A DNA stretch of 64,000 nucleotides from Ehretia macrophylla (Eukaryota; Streptophyta; Magnoliopsida; Boraginales; Ehretiaceae): contig CM075770.1 of NCBI GenBank assembly GCA_037974665.1, positions 7,080,501 to 7,144,500 of the forward strand, in the 5' to 3' direction. The notes beneath the pieces are model-generated. The model saw only the letters and a list, made by a program, of their open reading frames with translations. It did no database searches and had not been told where the DNA came from. A program made the translations under genes and the position numbers. This document shows positions 35,634 through 46,834 of this stretch, piece after piece. Position 1 is the stretch's first letter; the number at the start of each line of letters is the position of its first letter.

Positions 35634-36193
35634 CGTTTAATTTTTTTTTGCCCCGTTTAGCCTTGCCAAGATGGATTATCCATCGTATTTCTATTTTCGA
35701 GTCCCACTGCATCTTGGGCAAGACAATTTTGCTTTGCGGATAGGCTGGGCTGGCAAACTGAGGGCATGGAGCTGGCGACCTTGTGTCCATCGTTTCGGTG
35801 CCCATAATTTTTTATCCGTAAGGAGTTATGCGGTGCACAACATACCGTTGGAAAGCTCTCTGGGAGCTCTATTATGGGGGTAGCAAGCCTGCTAGACTGC
35901 GTCTATTTTCGCAGCCCAAAATTGATCATTTTCATCTATTTTGCTCGACTTTTCTTCTTTTTGTCCTTTTTTTTTGTTCCGGATCGTTAGTCGTCAACCG
36001 TGAAAAAGACAACAACCTAACTCACAGGATATTAGAGGGCCCTACAAGTCGTTGATATCATGTCTTGCGAGGATGCTTCGTTGTTGAAGCAGATGGGTTG
36101 TCGATCAGCCCATTGGGCCTTTCGAATGAGTCGTTTCTCTGGATTGGGACTGTGAACCGTACACAAATAAGGGCTTTGCGCCATCAACATGAC

Positions 36194-36312
36194 GGGTGCG
36201 ATCATACCAGCACTAATGCACTGGATTCCATCAGAACTCCGAAGTTAACCATGCTTGGGTGACAATAGTACAAGGATGGGTTACCCATTGGGAAGTCCTC
36301 ATGTTGCACCCC
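36194..36312 (+). rRNA. 5S rRNA gene copy 47 (type B)
   Basis: Full length. Box A GTTAACCATG, intermediate element GGGTGACAATAG, box C GGATGGGTTACCCATTGG. Confidence 0.86.
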
Positions 36313-36882
36313 CTTTTAATTTTTTTTTTTTGCCCTGTTTAGCCCTGCCAAGATGCTTTATCCATCACATTTCTATTATCGAGTCCTACGGCATCTTGGG
36401 CAAGACAACTTTGCTTCGCGGAGAGGCTGGGCCCACAAACCGAAGGCTTGGGGCTTGGGGCTTGTGACATGGTATCCGTCACTCCGATTACCATAACTTT
36501 TGATCCGTAAGGAGTTATGCAACGCACAACATACCTTTGGAAAGCTCTTTGGGAGCTCTACGATGGGGGTAGCATGCCTTCTTTGCAGCTCATATTTTCA
36601 GATTCCAAAATTGAACGTTTTTATCAGTTTTGGGCTACTTTAATTCTTTTTGCGCTGTTGTTTCATCCCGGATCATTCGTCGTGAGCCGCAAAAAGGACG
36701 ACAACCTAACTCACGAGACATTAGAGCGTCCTACAACACGATGATATCATGTCTTACGAGGATGCTACGTTGTTGAAGTAGATGGGTTGTCGATAAGGCC
36801 ATTGGGCCTTTCGAATGGGTTGTATCTCTGGGCTGCGACTGTGAACCGTCAACACATAAGGGCTTTGTGCCCTCAACATGAC

Positions 36883-37001
36883 GGGTACGATCATACCAGC
36901 ACTAATGCACCGGATTCCATCAGAACTCTGAAGTAATCCGTACTTGGGCGAGAGTAGTACTAGGATGCATGACCCCTTGGGAAGTCCTCATGTTGCACCC
37001 C
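36883..37001 (+). rRNA. 5S rRNA gene copy 48 (type B)
   Basis: Full length. Box A is damaged (GTAATCCGTA) and box C reads GGATGCATGA. Confidence 0.86.
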
Positions 37002-37560
37002 TTTTTAATTTTTTTTGGCCCCGTTTAGACTTGGTAAGATGCTTTATCCATCCCATTTCTATTACCAAGTCCCACGGCATCTTGGGCTAGACAACTTCGC
37101 TTCGCGGAAAGGCTGGGCCCGTAAACCGAGGGCGTGGGGCTTGTGACCTTGTGTCCGTCGCTCTGGTGCTTATAACTTTTGATCTGTTTGGAGTTATATG
37201 GCACACATCATGCCGTTGGAAAGCTCTCTGAGAGCTCTACACTGGTGGCACCATGCCTACCCAGCTACGCCTATTATTGGAGACCAAAATCGAGCATTTT
37301 CATCAGTTTCGGTCCACTTTTCTTCTTTTTGTGCTTTTTTTTCATCCCAGATCATTTGTCGCGAGCTGCTAAAAGAACGATAACCTAACTCGCGAGATAT
37401 TAGAGGGTCCTATAATGCGTCGATATATATCTTGTGAGGATGCTACGTTGTTAAAGTAGATGGGTTTTCGATAAGCCCACTGGGCTTTTCGAATAGGCCG
37501 TCTCTCTAGGCTGGGATTGTGAACTGTCAACACATAAGGGCTTTGCGCCATCAACATGAT

Positions 37561-37679
37561 GGGTACGATCATACGAACACTAATGCACCAGATTCCTTCA
37601 GAACTCTAAAGTTAACCGTACTTGGGCGAGAGTAGTACTAGGATGGGTGACCCCTTGGGAAGTCCTTGTGTTGCACCCC
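37561..37679 (+). rRNA. 5S rRNA gene copy 49 (type B)
   Basis: Full length. Box A GTTAACCGTA, shared with copies 57 (close form) and 61. The box C core is intact. Confidence 0.87.
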
Positions 37680-38236
37680 CTTTTTATTTTTTTGCCCCGT
37701 TTAGCCTTGCCAAGATGCTTTATCCATCACATTTCTATTATCAAGTCCCACGGCATCTTGGGCAAGACAACTTCGTTTCGCAAAGAGGCTGGGCCGCAAA
37801 CCGAGGGTCTGGGGCTTGTGACCTGGTATCCGTCACTCCGATGCCCATAATGTTTGATCCGTAAGAGGTTATATGGTGCACAGCATACCGTTGGAAAGCT
37901 CTCCGGGAGCTCTACGATGGGGGTAGACTGCCTGCTCAGCTGCGCCTATTTTCAGAGACCAAAATTGATCATTTTCATCAGTTTTGGGCTACTTTAATTC
38001 TTTTTGCGCTGTTGTTTCATCCCGGATTGTTCGTCGTGAGCTGCGAAAAGGACGACAACTTAGCTCGCGGGATATTAGAGTGCCCTACAACGAGTCAATA
38101 TCACGTCTTTCGAGGATGCTACGTTGTTGAAGCAGATGGGTTGTCGATAAGCCTATTAGGCCTTTCGAAAGGCCCGTCTCTCTGGGCTAGGACTATGAAC
38201 CGTCAATACATAAGGGCTTTGCGCCCTCAACATGAT

Positions 38237-38355
38237 GGATGCGATCATACCAGCACTAATGCCCCGGATCCCATCAGAACTTCGAAGCTAAGTGTGCTTG
38301 GGCGAGAGTAGTACTAGGATGGGTGACACCCTTGGAAGTCCTCGTGTTCTACCCC
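38237..38355 (+). rRNA. 5S rRNA gene copy 50 (TTCTACCCC variant)
   Basis: Full length, fourth member of the four-unit series, 2722 bp after copy 46. GCTAAGTGTG, GACACCC and GTTCTACCCC. The chromovirus is inserted in its spacer 115 bp downstream. Confidence 0.88.
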
Positions 38356-38892
38356 CGTTTAATTTTTTATTTGCCCCGTTTAGCCTTACCAAGATGCTTT
38401 ATCCATCACATTTCTCTTATCGAGTCCTACGGTATCTTGGGCAAGACAACTTCGATTTAAAGAGAGGTTGCATGAGGCCCGACCTCAATTTACGTGCAAT
38501 ACCTCATTTTTTATGCCCTAACCTAGATTTGTGTGCCTTGTATTGAATTACATGCATACATTTAGGGTTGCGTGCATTTACTTGAGAAACGTGCATTCGT
38601 CTCGTAATTCGTGCTTTGCCTCGTAGTGCGTGCCCTAAACCTAGGAAAGCATGTGCTCACGTTAATCAAGAAAGCATCTTACACGAAGCACTAGGTCATT
38701 AATTAATCCTACAAACTCCACTAACCAATATTAAATTGCTAATTCAACTCACTAGAAGACGAAATTGTACCAAAAGCTAAGCATTCTTTATTCTTTATTC
38801 CTTATTCTTTTGCATATCCCAAACACACAATATTATATTGCTCAACCAAGACAAAAATTCAGATTCTTGCACAAGCTTGGCCGACCACTATT

Positions 38893-39122
38893 TGTGGTAA
38901 CACAATCCCACATCGGAAGATTTGGAAGTGAGAGAGCTGGATATAAGTGCTTGGGTCCTTGTATCAACCACGAGGCCTTTTCCCGTGAGAGACCACGGGA
39001 GAAACAAAGCCGTGAGGGCCCTGTGCCTGCGGGCCAGGAATTGCTAATAGCAGATAATATCGTGATAGTGACGGCTCGGTGAGACTCTGCGTGGGCTCCA
39101 CGTGGGGAGTCGAGTCGTTACA
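38893..39122 (+). repeat. 5' LTR of the TRIM
   Basis: Begins TGTGGTAACACAATCCCACA and ends GTCGTTACA. A possible TATA box (GGATATAAG) lies near 38940. No 5S-like segment is present, unlike Cassandra TRIMs. Confidence 0.93.
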
Positions 39123-39193
39123 AATGGTATCTGAGCCAGTCTTCCCTTGTGCTCATGCCCGCGAGGGCGCGTGGCTCCTTAAGGGGGGTAGAA

Positions 39194-39423
39194 TGTGGTA
39201 ACATAATCCCACATCGGAAGATTTGGAAGTGAGAGAGCTGGATATAAGGGCTTGGGCCCTTGTATCAGCCACGAGGCCTTTTACCGTGGAAGACCACGGG
39301 AGAAACAAAGCCGTGAGGGTCCTGTGCCTGCGGTCCAGGGATTGCCAATAGCGGATAATATCGTAGTAGTGACGGCTTGGTGAGACTTTACGTGGGCTCC
39401 ACGTAGGGAGTTAGGTCGTTACA
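39194..39423 (+). repeat. 3' LTR of the TRIM
   Basis: Same length and ends as the 5' LTR (TGTGGTAACATAATCCCACA to GTCGTTACA), with transitions scattered along it. Confidence 0.93.
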
Positions 39424-42400
39424 CTATTTGCATATTGAACTAGCATTGTATAATTTATTAACATTTCTAGACATTCTATGACAAGTTATGACACAAAACA
39501 AAACAAAAAAATGGCTCAAAACCCTACCCAATACACCCCAATCTCGACACAATCAAATGCCTATGCTAGGATGATTCAAATTATGCTCCTTGAAGACACA
39601 AATTCAGAATTCTCAAGGCCCTAGGCCGACACATGCATCAACTCCTCAAGCTTTTCCTTCTTTCTCTCATTCTTTCTCTCATTTATTCTCTCTCTCTCTC
39701 TCGGCCTTGGCTGAAATTCTACTCTCCATAGCTTGAGTTCATCATCCTAAGGTTCTTCAAGACATGCAAGCCACCAAGGAACTCGACCAAGCAAGTTAGA
39801 AGGAAAAGAAACATGCATACAAGCTCTTAGAACCTTCATTTCGGCTTAGGTAAGTTTGATAGCTCCTATTTCATTTTCTTTTTGTTCTAACCACATGAAC
39901 CTACTAAGAACATGGTTACTAAGCTAGGAAATTAGAGAATCTCAAGTTGTCTCTTGGCTAAGCAGGGAGAAAGGTCGACATTGTGCTTCATCAAGAGTTT
40001 TGTGCATCCTCATTGTTGTCTTGCTAAGGTGAGGGCTAAAACTCTTTTGCAAAGCTTTCAAAAACCACATGCATGAATTTAAATGTCTATCTTTACCTCT
40101 GTACTTGTGATATATGTGTGTACATGAGCTTTTGTAAACATGCATGGCAAGATATTTGGCTAGAATATGATGATAGATGAAATCGCGTATAGGATAGTCT
40201 TCTGACTTGTTGGTACGAAGTGATTTTGACCAGGTAAATGATGTTGAAATTGTGTGAAATTTGGTAGGTGACTAGTTTGCTAGTTCTGAGAATTTTTCGT
40301 TGAAATAGGTCAAAGCTAATTTTGACTCTAAGGTCCTCAAAATGGCAAACCATCGAAAGGTGTCCAAATCCAGAAAATCTCGGAAAATGAAGCAGGTTTT
40401 GGCAGATTCACTGTCCTTCTAGAACGAACCAGTTTTGACTTAGTACATGATATCCAAAAGTTATGAAATTTGGTATGCTGAAATATTTTTCGGTTCCGGA
40501 CATTTTTGTCAGAAATGGACTAAGGCTAAATCTGACCCTAAGGTCCTCCAAAACGACAAGTATTGAAATGTGTGCCAATCTGGACAATTTTGTGTAGTCT
40601 CACGGTTTTGGCTATAACTCTTGACCCCGAACTCCAAATGATGCGAGCTTTGTTTCTGGATTTAGTTCACTCCTTAAGCTTTAATTTGAAATTTTGTTCA
40701 CTGGAATTGGATATTTTTTGCTTGTCTCAATGATTGTGAGAAAACAGACCATTGCAGTGAGGTTTTCATCTAGTGATATGCTTTGAAAATTATTGTAACT
40801 TCTCTTGTTGTATTAAATGCTTGGGATTGTGGCACTTGGATGTTGTGTGGACTGTTTTGAATGCTTGAGGGTGTTTTAATTAATTGATGCATGGCTTGAG
40901 TTTAATTACGTGACAACTTAGGGCTTAATCGCACTAGTGAGTATGAATTGAAACCCTAATGACTAAGAATACTCGCTAAGTGTTGATCCTATGAATGTCG
41001 TGTTTAATTATGTGATTAGTAGGCTGTCCATAGTTGCCCTTATAGCCCTAAATGTGATTCCGATGATTACATGTTCACAAGTAGGGCTTTCTTGCACTCG
41101 GTCCCACGTAGATGTCATTGCACGTTGTATAATCTTATTATTTGATTATGTGAACTTCGAGATGAGTTATATGACTTGATTTACATGTGTTACATGACTG
41201 CCCGTTTAATATTCATATAACTCCATGTGCTTTACAAGTGAAATTACCTGTCGTATCGTGCCTCGCATGTTTACTTGTAAATGTGCAATCTTATGACTGC
41301 TCGGAGGCAACCTACTTTGTTGTCCTCCTAATGTGATATATTAAATGTCATAAATGTGCATTGCATACAAGGTTGCAACCTTTCATTCTGGCGTGGCAGC
41401 GTTCACGCACACCGGGCGGGATCGGGCTAGCCGGTACAACCGTGACTACCATTGTCCAATTCTCTCTCTCGCTTGGGGGCTAGACTTTCTCGGAGAGTTC
41501 GGTCATAGGATTTCGGGGTACATCCGGAGTACACCCATTTGGCGTGATAAGGGGATGATTTGAAGTCGACCGCAACAACTGATACTGGAAATGAACAGAG
41601 AGCAAAAGCTCACCGTATCATTTTCACTATGTGTATAAATACTCTCACTTGGTTCCTAGAAGACCTCGGGGAGGAAAGACAGGTAATTGTGTCCTTTTAC
41701 TTATACATTACATTATGTACTTACTTGTGATATATGTCATGCTTGCAAAAGGGTTTTCATAAGTTGAACCGGAAAAAGAGTTTCAAAACTTATTTCTCAT
41801 TCCTCCTCGCTGAGTTCATAAGGACTCACCCTCTTACATCATCTCAAGTGAAGAAGACCAGGAACAGGTACCCGAGGACAACGTGTCTAACGATGATTCC
41901 TTGGAATGATTGCTTGCCCTACGTGCCTTACGTGATTATGGCCATTTTGTGAACGATATGTTACTTGAAGACTATTTCTTATGTTGCTTGTTGTTGTATT
42001 GTATATGACCCCCGTTATAATTTGGGGTCTAATTTTGGCTTGTACTGATCATAACTAGATAGACACTCTTACGGTCGTTTTGCTATCACTACTGGTTAGT
42101 ATCTATCACAGGCTTATGAAGTATCAGGTAAAGGATTAAGTAAAATGAATCTATCCAATCTTAAGCTGGTATTCATTGGTAGGCTAAGATCAATAGGTAC
42201 TTTTGTAACAAGAATTAACAAACAAACGAGACAAAGTATCATGCTAGGTTGTTAATCAAACGAGATTTCGAGATAACTAGTAGGCGTTTCGATTGGTGAT
42301 AAATAGTAATCTTAGTTGGAAATGAAATTGTGATTGGAAATTTTGAGGCGTTTAGAAAATTAGGTTAAACTAAAGAGCCCAATTACAGCCGTTATGCTGT

Positions 42401-42548
42401 CAGTTTTCCAGAGAATTTATGGAGTTTAGGCTAAACGTTAAGTGTTAAACTTTCATGAACGATTAAGTGCGTGATATGACTTGAATGTTTAGAACGCACC
42501 CTAGTCTAACCTTTATAGGTTGAGTTGGGGCGTGACACCTTAGAGAAA

Positions 42549-42560
42549 TGGTATCAGAGC
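42549..42560 (+). other. Primer-binding site of Tekay-type element
   Basis: TGGTATCAGAGC, complementary to the 3' end of initiator tRNA-Met, 11 bp after the LTR end at 42537. Confidence 0.88.
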
Positions 42561-42804
42561 TTAGATTGCTTAAGCTGGGTTTAACTCTCGGACCATGGGT
42601 AGAAGCCCTAAGGTAATTGAGATGACTTGTTTATGTGTGATAATGTTAATTGTGCCTTCTATGTTCTACGTGCTTATGTGATTAACATATCTTAACTGTT
42701 TCTAGAATTGTGTATCTATATAAAATTATATGTTGCATATCTTATGCATTAAATTCTTGTTTGTCATATTCCAATAAATTGTGCATCGTAATATGTGCCA
42801 ATAG

Positions 42805-43503
42805 ATGGCTGGCCCTAGTACCCGCACTGAACCCCAAGAGACCGGAGATGCTTATCAAACTAATCCCGACATGGCTATGTTTAACATTATGGCGAATGCC
42901 ATGTATCGCGTGTCGCGAGTGATGGAACGTCTAGATGCACGTGAAGCAAACAACAACAACAACAGGAATGATGGTAACCATGGGAGAAATAGCAGAATGC
43001 GGGAGTTCCTTGACTTTCGCCCGTCCAAATTCCACGGGGAAGCTGATGATGAAAAGGCAGAGGCTTGGCTGTCTTAGATCGAGAGGATTTTCAGGCCATG
43101 TGACTATACTGATGAAGAAAAGGTAGAGTTTGCTGTGTTTCTGTTGCACGGGGATGCTGAGCATTTGTGGCATACTGTGGAGGCGCTTTGGAAAACTAGT
43201 CATACACCTCGCTTGTCGGGTAATTTCGTTAAGGCATTCAAGGAGAAATACGTACCTGCAGTTTTCAGGCAGAGATAGATTGAAGAATTCATGCACTTGA
43301 ACCAGGGTAACATGACGGTGGCCCAGTATGAGGCTTGTTTTGACCGACTGTCCTGCTATGCTCAATACATGGTCAGTACCCTTGAGGCAAAGATGTGAAA
43401 ATTTACGAATGGGTTGAGGCCAGAAATTCAAGACCAGTTGGCTTCGTATGACTTCACTACCTATTCTGCTCTCCTTGCGGCTGCTTCCCGAGTTGAGAAG
43501 GAA
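42805..43503 (+). pseudogene. gag: gag (capsid region) of Tekay-type element, broken
   Basis: Starts at ATG 42805, 268 bp after the LTR. An N-terminal stretch (MAGPSTRTEPQETGD...) is followed by an Asn-rich run and then a retrotransposon gag domain: FRPSKFHGEADDEKAEAWL, then HGDAEHLWHTV and FVKAFKEKYVPAVFRQR. Gag forms the virus-like particle. In-frame stops occur at 43075 (TAG), about 43276 (TAG) and about 43396 (TGA). A 1-nt frameshift near 43503 moves the frame to that used by pol. It cannot make a whole Gag. Confidence 0.9.
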
Positions 43504-44458
43504 ACTTGATAGAGCCGGTTCAAGCCAGCTGAACAAGAAACCGTATCAGCCTCCAGGTCAATAAAGAAAATTCTAGAGCCAGAGTCGCAGTCAGGGCCAG
43601 AGCCAGAACAGACCAGTTAATAACCGTGGCCCGACTAAAGCACCATCAGCCTCTTCCACCCATGGATCCACAGGTAGTTCACCTGTTACTCAGTCCATCA
43701 ACTATTCTTACTGTGACAAGAAGGGTCATACCGAGGCCCAGTGCTGGAAGAAGTCAGGATGATGTGTGCGGTATGGCAGTGATCAGCATCAGATCAAGGA
43801 TTGCCCTAAATGGCAAGGAGGACAAAATCAGGTTAAACCAGCTGGTAGAGGCAAGACTCCAGTTCCTAGAGTTCAGGCCCGAGCTTATGCTATTGAGTGC
43901 GAGGAGCTTCCATAGGAGACCGCTGTTGTTGAAGGTACATTCTTGATACTGAATCAAACTGTTAGGGTGCTAATTGATCCAGGTGCTACTCATTCATTTA
44001 TTACTCCCTTATGTGTGCAACACGTGAAACTACGAGTTGTATGTTTGCCTTACGAAGTAGAAGTTGGTACTCCGATGGGTTCTAAACTTGTTACTAGCTC
44101 AGCTTGTAAAGCATGTAAAATCCAAATTAAAGATAGGGAATTCTCAGCCAATCTTATTGTATTACCCTTTCGAGACTATGAGGTCATCTTAGGGATGGAC
44201 TGGTTGGCAAAGCATCATGCCCAACTAGATTATCGGACGAAGATTGTAACATTCCAGATACCTGGTCAATCAATATTGGAGGTAATGGGTCGAAGAGACT
44301 TCACCGGGAGTTCCATCATTTCATCTACGAAAGCAGTGAAGTCCTTGAGAAAAGGGTGTAGTGGATACTTAGCTTACCTCATCAACAAGCCGTCGAACAA
44401 AGCTAAGTTGAAGGAGATGCCAGTGATTAAAGATTATGCGGATGTGTTTCCAGAATAA
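43504..44458 (+). pseudogene. gag C-terminus (zinc knuckles) and aspartic protease, broken
   Basis: A Gln/Ser-rich linker leads to two decayed zinc knuckles: CDKKGHTEAQC, which lacks the first Cys partner, and CVRYGSDQHQIKDC, in which the second Cys is Tyr. The protease begins at about 43960 with the motif DPGATHSFI in place of the commoner DSG/DTG form. It continues through YEVILGMDWL, the usual second conserved patch. Stops occur at about 43560, 43573, 43759 and 43914, and at 44456 (TAA) after DYADVFPE. The frame matches RT and integrase downstream, as expected of a single gag-pol. Confidence 0.88.
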
Positions 44459-45835
44459 TTGCCCAGTTTACCCCCAAATCGGGAGATCAAGTTCATTATA
44501 TAATTACTACTTGGCACCCAGCCAATATCTAAAGCTCCCTATCGTATGGCACCAGCCGAGCTACAAGAATTGAAGGACCAATTGTAAGGATTGTTGAAGA
44601 AGGGGTTTGTTCAACCAAGTTCTTCTCTGTGGGACGCGCCAGTCCTATTTGTAAAGAAGAAAGATGGAACATTGAGGCTATGCATCGATTACCGAGGATT
44701 GAACCAAGTAACCGTCAAGAATAAATACCCACTTCCACTAATCGACGAGTTATTTGATCAACTTCAAGGAGCCAAAGTGTATTCGAAGCTTGACTTGAGG
44801 CAAGGGTACTACCAGTTGCAGATCAAAAAGGAGGATGTGCCTAAAATGGTTTTCAGGATGAGATATGGGCATTATGAATATGTGGTGATGCCATTTGGGC
44901 TAACTAATGCCCCTACAGCTTTCATGGACTTGATGCATAGGGTGTTTCAACCATACTTGGACCAATTTGTGGTGATCTTTATTGATGATATTTTGGTATA
45001 CTCGAAATAGTAGGTTGAGTATGAACAACATCTTGGATTGGTACTGCATAAACTTCGTGAGCATCAATTGTATGCGAAGTTTAGCAAATGCGAATTTTGG
45101 TTGCAGTAGATTACATTTTTGGGGCATATCATATCCCAAGAGGGAATAGCAGTGGATCCAGCAAAGATAGAAGCAGTGATGTCTTGGAAGAAGCCAAAAA
45201 ACGTTACGGAGGTTCGAAGTTTTCTTGGTCTATCCGGCTATTATCGGAGGTTCGTGAAGGATTTCTCAAAGATCGCAGGACCACTTACAAAGCTCACTCA
45301 AAAGAAAACAAAGTTCGTGTGGGATGACAAATGTGAGAACAGTTTCCAAGAATTGAGGAAAAGATTGACTACCGCACCTGTTCTTGCATTGCCTGAAGGG
45401 AGTCAAGGCTTTGTAATCTATAGCGATGCTTCGAAGGAAGGACTGGGTTGTGTGTTGATGCAAAGTGGTAAAGTGATTGCGTATGCTTCTAGGAAACCGA
45501 AGCCGTATGAATTGAACTACCCGACGCATGATTTGGAGTTAACGGCTATTGTGTTTGCACTCAAGAAATGGAGGCACTATCTGTGGGGTAACAAGTTCGA
45601 GGTGTTTACTGATCACAAGAGCTTGAAATACTTGTTCTCACAAAAGGAGTTGAACATGAGGCAAAGGCGGTGGATGGAGCTTTTGGATGATTATAACTGC
45701 ACAATCAATTATGTGCCCAGTAAAGCAAATGCAGTTGCAGATGCCTTAAGTCGAAAAGCAAGCATGGCAACACTGGAAGTTAAGGTGCAGAAGTTGTTAG
45801 AGGAAGCATTTTTGTGGAAACCACAATTGACTTGA
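44459..45835 (+). pseudogene. pol: Reverse transcriptase and RNase H of Tekay-type element, broken
   Basis: RT motifs in order: [38 protein letters not shown] with [23 protein letters not shown], and the active-site box FIDDILVYS near 44982-45008 (Phe in place of the usual Tyr). RNase H follows with [10 protein letters not shown] (first Asp), [12 protein letters not shown] (Glu), [10 protein letters not shown] (Asp) and ADALSRK. Stops at about 44501, 44585, 45008, 45011, 45107 and 45833 interrupt it. The 45107 and 45833 stops are CAG-to-TAG and CGA-to-TGA changes when compared with the second copy at the right edge. Confidence 0.93.
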
Positions 45836-46834
45836 AAAGGATTACTATTTGCCACTACACAGGTTCAATCGACCTTGTTGTCTGAATTGCGAGAGGCTCA
45901 ACATAAGGACCAACAGTTTCAGAAGATTAAAGAAAGCAACACAGATTTCAAGTTTCATGATGATGGTATTTGGAGGTTTAGGAATCGGATTTGTGTTCCT
46001 AATGAGCCAGAGCTGAAAAAAAAGATTCTTGAAGAAGCCCATAACTCAAGATATACTATTCACCCTGGCGGAACAAAGATGTACCGGGATTTGAAGCAAC
46101 ACTATTGGTGGAATAATATGAAGAGAGAGATTGCGGAGTTTGTGGCATAGTGTTTGACTTGCCAGAGAGTTAAAGAGGAACATCAACGACCGGCAAGTTT
46201 ACTTCAGCCGTTAGAAATTCCTCAATGGAAATGGGAACATATAACTATGGACTTTGTCATGGACTTGCCCAGGTCACAAAAGGGTCATGATGCCGTTTGG
46301 GTCATAGTGGATAGATTGACTAAGTCAGCACACTTCTTACGGATGAACAAGGAGGATAGTCCTGAGAAATTGGGAGATATGTATGTGGCGGATATTGTAA
46401 GATTGCACGGGATGCCTGTGAGTATTGTATCAGATAGGGATCCTCGTTTTACTTCCCGATTTTGGAAGAGATTGCAAGAAGCTTTGGGAATGAAATTGAG
46501 TTTCAGCACAGCTTATCACCCTCAGACTGATGGACAATCTGAGAGAAGTATTCAGATTCTGGAGGATATGCTGAGGGCGTGTGTTTTAGACCTCGGAAAA
46601 GGTTGGGAGAAATATTTGCCTTTAGCGGAGTTCGCTTGTAATAACAGTTATCAAGCCACTATCGGGACGCCCCTATTTGAGGCTATGTATGGACGTAAGT
46701 GTCGATCCCCAATTTACTGGGATGAAGTAGGTGAGCCGAACACTTTTGACCCGACCCTTCTACCTAAACTTATGAAGACTGTTGATAATGTCCACCTCAT
46801 CCAGAAACGGATGCTTACCGCCCAAAGCAGGTAG
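45836..46834 (+). pseudogene. pol: Integrase zinc and catalytic core of Tekay-type element, broken
   Basis: The HHCC zinc-binding part is at about 46030-46165: HNSRYTIHPGG carries the two His, and CLTC follows a stop at 46148 (TGG in the other copy). The DDE catalytic core is recognisable by MDFVMDLP (Asp), [12 protein letters not shown] (Asp) and [13 protein letters not shown] (Glu). Integrase inserts the cDNA into the chromosome. A TAG at 46832 ends the segment; the other copy has CAG there. Confidence 0.93.

Larger units (their letters stand above)
23185..38470 (+). repeat. 5S rDNA tandem array, spacer type B, middle block (copies 28-50)
   Basis: Twenty-three consecutive units with spacings of 674-689 bp and no truncated copies, the most regular part of the array. 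A four-unit higher-order repeat is visible from 30083: units starting at 30083, 30765, 31445 and 32120 match those at 32799, 33481, 34159 and 34835 better than they match their neighbours. The block ends in the spacer where a chromovirus inserted at 38471. Confidence 0.95.
38893..39423 (+). mobile_element. TRIM (terminal-repeat retrotransposon in miniature) nested in Tekay LTR
   Basis: 531 bp: two 230-bp LTRs around 71 bp. A perfect 5-bp duplication CTATT flanks it (38888-38892 and 39424-39428). The sister LTR at 47749-47768 shows the uninterrupted target with a single CTATT. Between the LTRs lie TGGTATCTGAGCC (PBS, 39125-39137) and a purine tract AAGGGGGGTAGAA (39181-39193). It has no coding capacity, so it would need enzymes from other elements. 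The two LTRs differ at about 21 of 230 sites by hand count, almost all transitions, consistent with an old insertion in heterochromatin. Confidence 0.95.
38471..42537 (+). repeat. 5' LTR of Tekay-type element, carrying a nested TRIM
   Basis: 4067 bp. Without the 531-bp TRIM and its 5-bp duplication it is about 3.53 kb. It begins with the GAGGCCCGACC block and ends GGGGCGTGACA. It has a CT-rich tract (39676-39708) and, at 40240-40620, two related copies of a block of about 235 bp. No gene is seen in it. Confidence 0.9.

Noticed and set aside
38893..39423. Possible Cassandra TRIM, which carries a 5S-like domain in its LTR
   Set aside because: The LTR contains no recognisable 5S box A or box C run; the only likeness is GTGCTTGGG. 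It is a different TRIM family.
39676..39708. CT-rich tract as a functional promoter or microsatellite locus
   Set aside because: The same tract is present at the same LTR position in the other copies (48000-48030, 60127-60181, and its complement at 60462-60510). It is part of the LTR; function unknown.
42549..42560. TGGTATCAGAGC as part of a tRNA-Met gene
   Set aside because: No cloverleaf surrounds it. Position just after the LTR end shows it is a primer-binding site; the same holds at 20116 and 39125.
42931..43536. 201-codon frame on the minus strand across gag
   Set aside because: It is antisense to a clear gag domain and matches nothing recognisable; a shadow frame.
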